DNA from: an uncultured Prevotellaceae bacterium
Lineage (GTDB): Bacteria > Bacteroidota > Bacteroidia > Bacteroidales > Bacteroidaceae
Assembly (NCBI GenBank): GCA_937877625.1
Contig: CALFJG010000054.1
Location: forward strand, 1-26,716
DNA: 26,716 nt
Direction: 5' to 3'
The notes beneath the pieces were generated by a model. The model was not told where the DNA came from, searched no databases, and saw only the letters and a program-made list of their open reading frames with translations. Shown one piece after another: positions 22,572-26,716 of this stretch; position 1 is the first letter of the stretch; the number at the start of each line of letters is the position of its first letter. Both the position numbers and the translations under genes were made by a program.

Positions 22572-23696
22572 ATGAAATCCTATCTTGTCACGGGTGCCGC
22601 AGGTTTTATCGGTGCCAATTTTGTGAAGTATATGCTTGCACGCCACGATGATGTACGTCTTGTCTGTCTTGATTTATTGACATACGCAGGCTATCTGGGT
22701 ACGATAGATGCCGACATCGATGGCGTGCGGTGCATCTTTGTGCGCGGCGACATTGGCGACCGCGAACTCGTTGACGGTTTGATGAAAGAATATGCTATTG
22801 ACGTAGTGATAAACTTTGCTGCGGAGAGCCATGTGGATCGCAGCATAGAAAATCCCCAGCTGTTTCTTGAAACCAATATCCTCGGCACACAAAATCTATT
22901 AGAATGTGCCAAGCGAGCTTGGCAGATAGGCAAAGCTGCCGATGGCTTCCCCGCTTATCGCAGCGGTGTGCGCTATCACCAGGTGAGTACCGATGAAGTC
23001 TATGGCTCACTCGGGAAAGAAGGTTATTTCACCGAGCGTACACCGCTCGACCCTCACAGCCCCTACAGCGCATCGAAAGCCAGTGCCGACCACATCGTGG
23101 CCGCCTATCGCGACACGTTTCATCTGCCTGTGAGTATCACACGTTGCTCCAACAACTACGGCCCCTACCAATTCCCTGAAAAACTCATCCCGCTTATCCT
23201 CGGCAACATCCTTAAGGCCAAGCCGCTCCCCGTCTATGGCAAGGGCGAGAACATTCGCGACTGGCTCTATGTGGCCGACCACTGCAAAGCCATTGATATG
23301 GTGGTGCGCTTAGGCGATGATGGGAGCGTCTATAACGTGGGTGGACACAACGAGCGACAAAATATCGTCATTGTGCGTACCATTCTGCGCCTCGTGCGCG
23401 AGGAGATAGAAGCCGATGCCTCGTTGCTCCAACTCTTGCCCGTCGATAAGCGTGACGACCTGAGTTGGATAGGGGAGGGTCTTATCACCTATGTCACCGA
23501 CCGCTTAGGACACGACCTGCGCTACGGCATAGATCCTCAAAAGATCAATGACGACCTCGGCTGGTATCCCGAAACCGATTTTGAGACGGGTATTCGCAAG
23601 ACGGTAGCTTGGTATCTTCGCCATCGCGAATGGGTGGAGGCTGTGAGCGGCAGCGACTATCAGCAGTACTACGAACGTATGTATGCGGGCCGATGA
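22572..23696 (+). CDS. rmlB: dTDP-glucose 4,6-dehydratase
   Basis: This 374-residue extended SDR enzyme converts dTDP-glucose to dTDP-4-keto-6-deoxyglucose, the second step to dTDP-rhamnose. It has TGAAGFIGANF at 7-17, the NFAAESHVDRSI block at 81-92, STDEVYG at 139-145 with the active-site Asp141 and Glu142, and YSASK with Tyr165 and Lys169. The NNYGPYQFPEKLIP and RDWLYVADHCKAI segments are RmlB hallmarks. The other rml genes are not in the window, so the product's fate is open. ATG 22572 is chosen because the protein then begins five residues before the Rossmann motif. It overlaps tsaE by four bases. Confidence 0.93.
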   Translation: MKSYLVTGAAGFIGANFVKYMLARHDDVRLVCLDLLTYAGYLGTIDADIDGVRCIFVRGDIGDRELVDGLMKEYAIDVVINFAAESHVDRSIENPQLFLETNILGTQNLLECAKRAWQIGKAADGFPAYRSGVRYHQVSTDEVYGSLGKEGYFTERTPLDPHSPYSASKASADHIVAAYRDTFHLPVSITRCSNNYGPYQFPEKLIPLILGNILKAKPLPVYGKGENIRDWLYVADHCKAIDMVVRLGDDGSVYNVGGHNERQNIVIVRTILRLVREEIEADASLLQLLPVDKRDDLSWIGEGLITYVTDRLGHDLRYGIDPQKINDDLGWYPETDFETGIRKTVAWYLRHREWVEAVSGSDYQQYYERMYAGR

Positions 23697-24115
23697 CAAT
23701 ACGTATCCCCTCTACCGCCTATCTTGCTTCCGCCGCCAAAGAATTTGTAGAAGCGATGGACGAACGCAAGGTCTATGCCTTCGTTGCCCCGATGGGTGCG
23801 GGCAAGACCACGTTCATCCGTGCCGTGTGTGAAACGTTAGGCGTTACCGACGTGGTGAACTCACCCACGTTTGCCATAGTGAATGAATATACCGCGTCCA
23901 TAACTTCTGGCACGATTTACCACTTCGACTTCTATCGTTTGAAGAACGAAGCCGAGGCACGCGATATGGGACTTGAGGAATACTTTTACAGCGGTTGTCT
24001 CTGCTTTGTGGAATGGCCTGACATAGCATCAGCCTTCCTCCCCGATGATACCGCTTATATATATATTCGCGTAGAAGCCGATGGCACACGAGTCCTTTAC
24101 GATAAACCAGAATGA
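23693..24115 (+). CDS. tsaE: tRNA t6A37 threonylcarbamoyltransferase complex ATPase TsaE
   Basis: This 140-residue ATPase works with TsaB, TsaC/TsaC2 and TsaD to put threonylcarbamoyl on A37 of ANN-reading tRNAs. The P-loop APMGAGKTTF is at 32-41. NSPTF at 56-60, YHFDFYRL at 76-83 and FVEWPD at 105-110 are the other family blocks. The start ATG overlaps the rmlB stop as ATGA, implying coupling. The frame is open upstream, but those residues lie within rmlB. Length is normal. Confidence 0.95.
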   Translation: MTIRIPSTAYLASAAKEFVEAMDERKVYAFVAPMGAGKTTFIRAVCETLGVTDVVNSPTFAIVNEYTASITSGTIYHFDFYRLKNEAEARDMGLEEYFYSGCLCFVEWPDIASAFLPDDTAYIYIRVEADGTRVLYDKPE

Positions 24116-24145
24116 CTATCATATAGAAACCTTTTGCCTACAACG

Positions 24146-26473
24146 ATGAAAAATAAACTGCTTACGGGGCTTGTGGCCGCTTTCTTTTCCCTCAATGGCG
24201 CGGCGCAAACGCTCTCTTCTCCTGATGTACGTTCCTTGTCGCAGGAAGTGAAGGACACCGTGACGGCTTTGCGCCTCACAGGTACACTCACCAGCGAAGG
24301 CAACTCCGACTTCCGCCAGTTGCGTGAGGTTTGTGGACGCTTGTCCGTGCTTGATATGAGTGCGGCGCAGGTGGAAGAGATACCTTCCAACGCTTTCTTC
24401 GCCGCCGTGCAACTCAAAAACGTAACGCTGCCCACACAGCTTAAGCGCATCGGCCGTTACGCCTTTTTCCGCTGTACGTCGCTGAGCGGAACACTTGTCG
24501 TCCCCGAGGGTGTGGAAGAGATTTGCGAGGGGGCTTTCTTAGGTTGCAACAAACTGAAACAGCTCCAGCTTCCTCACACCTTGAAACACATAGGGCCTTG
24601 GGCCTTTTCGCGTTTGTTGGAGCTGCGTGATACACTGTATATCCCCGAGGGGGTGAGGACCATCGGGCGCGGAGCTTTCTATTTGAGTTTTCGTATCCCG
24701 GCCATAGACTTGCCCGCGTCTCTCGACACCATCGCAGCCGAGGCTTTTGCCAAATCTGTTTGGCTGAGCAAGATACGTATCCACGCCACTACGCCGCCTG
24801 TTGTCAGCCCTTCCGCTTTTCGCGACAACGTATATACCAGCGCGACGCTCGAAGTACCCGCCGGCAGTGAGGCGGCCTATCGCGAACACCCCGTCTGGGG
24901 ACGCTTCTTCAATGCGGGTGCTCCCACAGACCTCACGCCCGCCGATGAACTGGCACTCATCCCTTACCCGGCTAAGGTAGAACGTCGCGAGGGTGCCGCT
25001 ATAGTGTGGAAAAACCTTCCCTTACTCTCCGGAGCGGGTATGTTTGCCAACGAATACGACCAACTCGCGGAGGTTCTTGAAGAGTACACCGACTACGAAC
25101 GACCGAAGGGTGCGCACGTTTTTATGCCCTGCCTCGACATCGACAAGAGCCTTGACGCAGAAGCCTATGTGCTCGACATTGACGAGCGCGGTCTGCGCAT
25201 CACGGGAGGCAGCAGCGCAGGCATCTTCTACGGCATAATGACCCTTCGCCAACTACTTATTAGCAGTGCCGGCGAAAACGGCATCTGCCGCGCCACACGC
25301 CCCATACACATTGAAGACCAGCCGCGCCTCGCTGTTCGCGAACTGATGATTGACCCCGCCCGCACGTTCATTCCTATAACCGGTATTCAAGACATCATCC
25401 GCGAGATGGCCTATCTCAAGTACAACACCTTGCAGCTCCACCTCTGCGATGACCAAGCCTGGCGCATAGAAATCAAAGCCTATCCCGAACTCACGGAGTT
25501 GAGCAGCACACGCCCCGCGCTGGACGATATGCACTCTCAGAGCAAAGGTTTCTACACCCAGAGCGAGTTACGCGACCTCGTGGCTTTCGCTCAAAAGTGG
25601 CACGTAGAACTTGTGCCTGAGATAGAAATGCCCGGCCATCAGACAGCCGCTTTCCACGCGCTGCCCTGGCTCACCTGCGACACCACAAAGACACTTCCCC
25701 TGCGTACGCGCAGCGGGGTGGCCAACGAGCTTCTTTGTGCCGGGCGCGAGAGTACCTATCAGTTCCTCGGCACCGTGCTACGTGAGGTGTGTGACGTTTT
25801 CCCAGGACCCTATGTCCACCTCGGCGGCGACGAGGCAGGAAACCCCTCGCTCGGTTGCTGGACACACTGCCACGACTGCCAGGCTTTAGCCCACAGCCTC
25901 GGTATCAGCCTCGACGGTAAAGACAACTGGCGCTTGCAGGAGTATATGTTCGCACGTATCATTGATACCTTGCGTACCAAGTACGGCAAGACACCGATGT
26001 TCTGGTACGAGACCGATTTCCACAACATCCCTCAAGGCTGTGTCACCTACGCCTGGCGGCACGGCAAAACATCGCTCGCCATCGATGCCGCAGTGCGCAA
26101 CAACGCCCGCATCCTGCTCTGCCCCGGCGAGTACTGCTATTTTGACTATCCGATGGAGAAAGGCGACCTGCCCGATAAGAACTGGGGGATGCACGCCACA
26201 CCGCTCGAAAAGGTGTACGGTTTTGACCCCACTTGGGGAAAGGGCGACGCTTTTGAGCGCGGCAACCTCTTCGGCATCGCCGGCACCTTGTGGGGCGAAT
26301 GTATGCCCGCCACTGAGCGTATCCGCTATATGGCTTTCCCCCGTAGCCACGCGCTGGCAGAAATCGGCTGGTCGCCGCAGTCCGTCCGCAACTACAATGA
26401 TTTCCGACACCGCCTTAGCCTACTGCTAACCGACCTCTCACGCCGAGCAATACCTTGGTCAAACAGATACTGA
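24146..26473 (+). CDS. Secreted LRR_5 (BspA-like) and GH20 beta-N-acetylhexosaminidase fusion
   Basis: The 775-residue protein starts with a signal peptide (about 1-21, MKNKLLTGLVAAFFSLNGAA). Residues about 65-245 are BspA-type leucine-rich repeats with recurring IP..AF..C..L...LP spacing. A GH20b-like domain (about 270-390) and a GH20 barrel (from about 393) follow. The barrel shows HLCDDQAWRIEIK at 432-444, PEIEMPGH at 491-498, and HLGGDE at 558-563 with the catalytic pair Asp562-Glu563. GH20 enzymes release terminal GlcNAc or GalNAc using the substrate's acetamido group. The entry motif reads RELMIDPARTF where RGxMLDxARHF is usual. No C-terminal sorting domain is evident. It is 30 bases after tsaE and likely in the same operon. 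ATG 24146 starts the signal peptide. Confidence 0.9.
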   Translation: MKNKLLTGLVAAFFSLNGAAQTLSSPDVRSLSQEVKDTVTALRLTGTLTSEGNSDFRQLREVCGRLSVLDMSAAQVEEIPSNAFFAAVQLKNVTLPTQLKRIGRYAFFRCTSLSGTLVVPEGVEEICEGAFLGCNKLKQLQLPHTLKHIGPWAFSRLLELRDTLYIPEGVRTIGRGAFYLSFRIPAIDLPASLDTIAAEAFAKSVWLSKIRIHATTPPVVSPSAFRDNVYTSATLEVPAGSEAAYREHPVWGRFFNAGAPTDLTPADELALIPYPAKVERREGAAIVWKNLPLLSGAGMFANEYDQLAEVLEEYTDYERPKGAHVFMPCLDIDKSLDAEAYVLDIDERGLRITGGSSAGIFYGIMTLRQLLISSAGENGICRATRPIHIEDQPRLAVRELMIDPARTFIPITGIQDIIREMAYLKYNTLQLHLCDDQAWRIEIKAYPELTELSSTRPALDDMHSQSKGFYTQSELRDLVAFAQKWHVELVPEIEMPGHQTAAFHALPWLTCDTTKTLPLRTRSGVANELLCAGRESTYQFLGTVLREVCDVFPGPYVHLGGDEAGNPSLGCWTHCHDCQALAHSLGISLDGKDNWRLQEYMFARIIDTLRTKYGKTPMFWYETDFHNIPQGCVTYAWRHGKTSLAIDAAVRNNARILLCPGEYCYFDYPMEKGDLPDKNWGMHATPLEKVYGFDPTWGKGDAFERGNLFGIAGTLWGECMPATERIRYMAFPRSHALAEIGWSPQSVRNYNDFRHRLSLLLTDLSRRAIPWSNRY

Positions 26474-26490
26474 CACACCACTCGCCGCGA

Positions 26491-26529
26491 CAAAACGCTA
26501 TGCTTCCCACAACGGAGCATAGCGTTTTG
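26491..26529 (+). terminator. Terminator after the GH20 gene
   Basis: A perfect 14-bp stem (26491-26504 with 26516-26529) and an 11-base loop, 17 bases after the stop codon. The stem ends in TTTTG and a T-rich stretch follows. Confidence 0.85.
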
Positions 26530-26576
26530 CTATTATTCCCCGCAGGAACGCGCGTCTCATATAATCGCTCTGAAAG

Positions 26577-26716
26577 GGCAAAAGCGGGAAAGCGAAAAGG
26601 TATCGGATTCTAAAGATGGTAGGGCGGGGCGAAACTTAGTCGGACGGGGGTAGAAACATACTCCTTTTGATTTTAAAATCAATGGCTTTGATTTTAAAAT
26701 CAATCCGATTGATTTT
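26577..26716. repeat. Leader plus 21-bp-period repeat array, locus B (cut by window edge)
   Basis: The leader at 26577-26602 matches that at 7035-7060 except at a few bases near its end. Units then start at about 26603, 26620, 26640, 26662, 26683 and 26704. The last three are regular 21-mers with the GATTTTAAAATC core. AAACTTAGTC also recurs in both loci just before the regular units. The array continues past the window end. It is in the same orientation as locus A and, like it, follows the end of a transcription unit. Confidence 0.85.

Overview
The window looks like a chromosomal segment of a Bacteroidales bacterium, possibly Prevotellaceae-like; the exact genus cannot be fixed from sequence alone. 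Four things point there. Promoters match the Bacteroidetes -33 TTTG / -7 TAnnTTTG pattern. Shine-Dalgarno sequences are largely absent before starts. The ribosomal gene order is secY-map-infA-rpmJ-rpsM-rpsK-rpsD-rpoA-rplQ without adk. A surface protein carries BspA-like leucine-rich repeats.

Layout. (1) 1-292 is a non-coding stretch with two strong hairpins. (2) 293-2703 holds a divergent pair, an epimerase-type L-threonine 3-dehydrogenase and 2-amino-3-ketobutyrate CoA ligase, which together turn threonine into glycine plus acetyl-CoA. They are separated by two back-to-back promoters with a dyad between them. (3) 2704-3120 is non-coding, with a second copy of the first hairpin family and further hairpins. 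(4) 3121-6886 holds a small CE4 polysaccharide deacetylase, convergent with a membrane-anchored Hanks-type Ser/Thr kinase that has a repeat-rich linker, and upstream of the kinase a family 2 glycosyltransferase. (5) 6887-7725 is an 839-base gap with a conserved leader plus a 21-bp-period palindromic repeat array, a long hairpin, and a near-ideal promoter with a long leader. (6) 7726-22395 is one uninterrupted S10-spc-alpha ribosomal cluster of 29 genes from rplC to rplQ, all on the plus strand, including the short genes rpmD and rpmJ. (7) 22572-26473 holds rmlB, tsaE and a secreted LRR_5-GH20 fusion, probably co-transcribed and closed by a 14-bp terminator stem. (8) 26474-26716 contains a second copy of the leader plus 21-bp repeat array, cut by the window edge.

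The core of the window is ordinary housekeeping. The less ordinary parts are: the paired leader/21-bp palindromic arrays that flank the ribosomal block in direct orientation about 19.5 kb apart; the dispersed hairpin family either side of the threonine module; the perfect 30-bp inverted repeat at 138-230; the ribosomal cluster starting at rplC with its own promoter instead of following rpsJ; and the LRR-hexosaminidase fusion.
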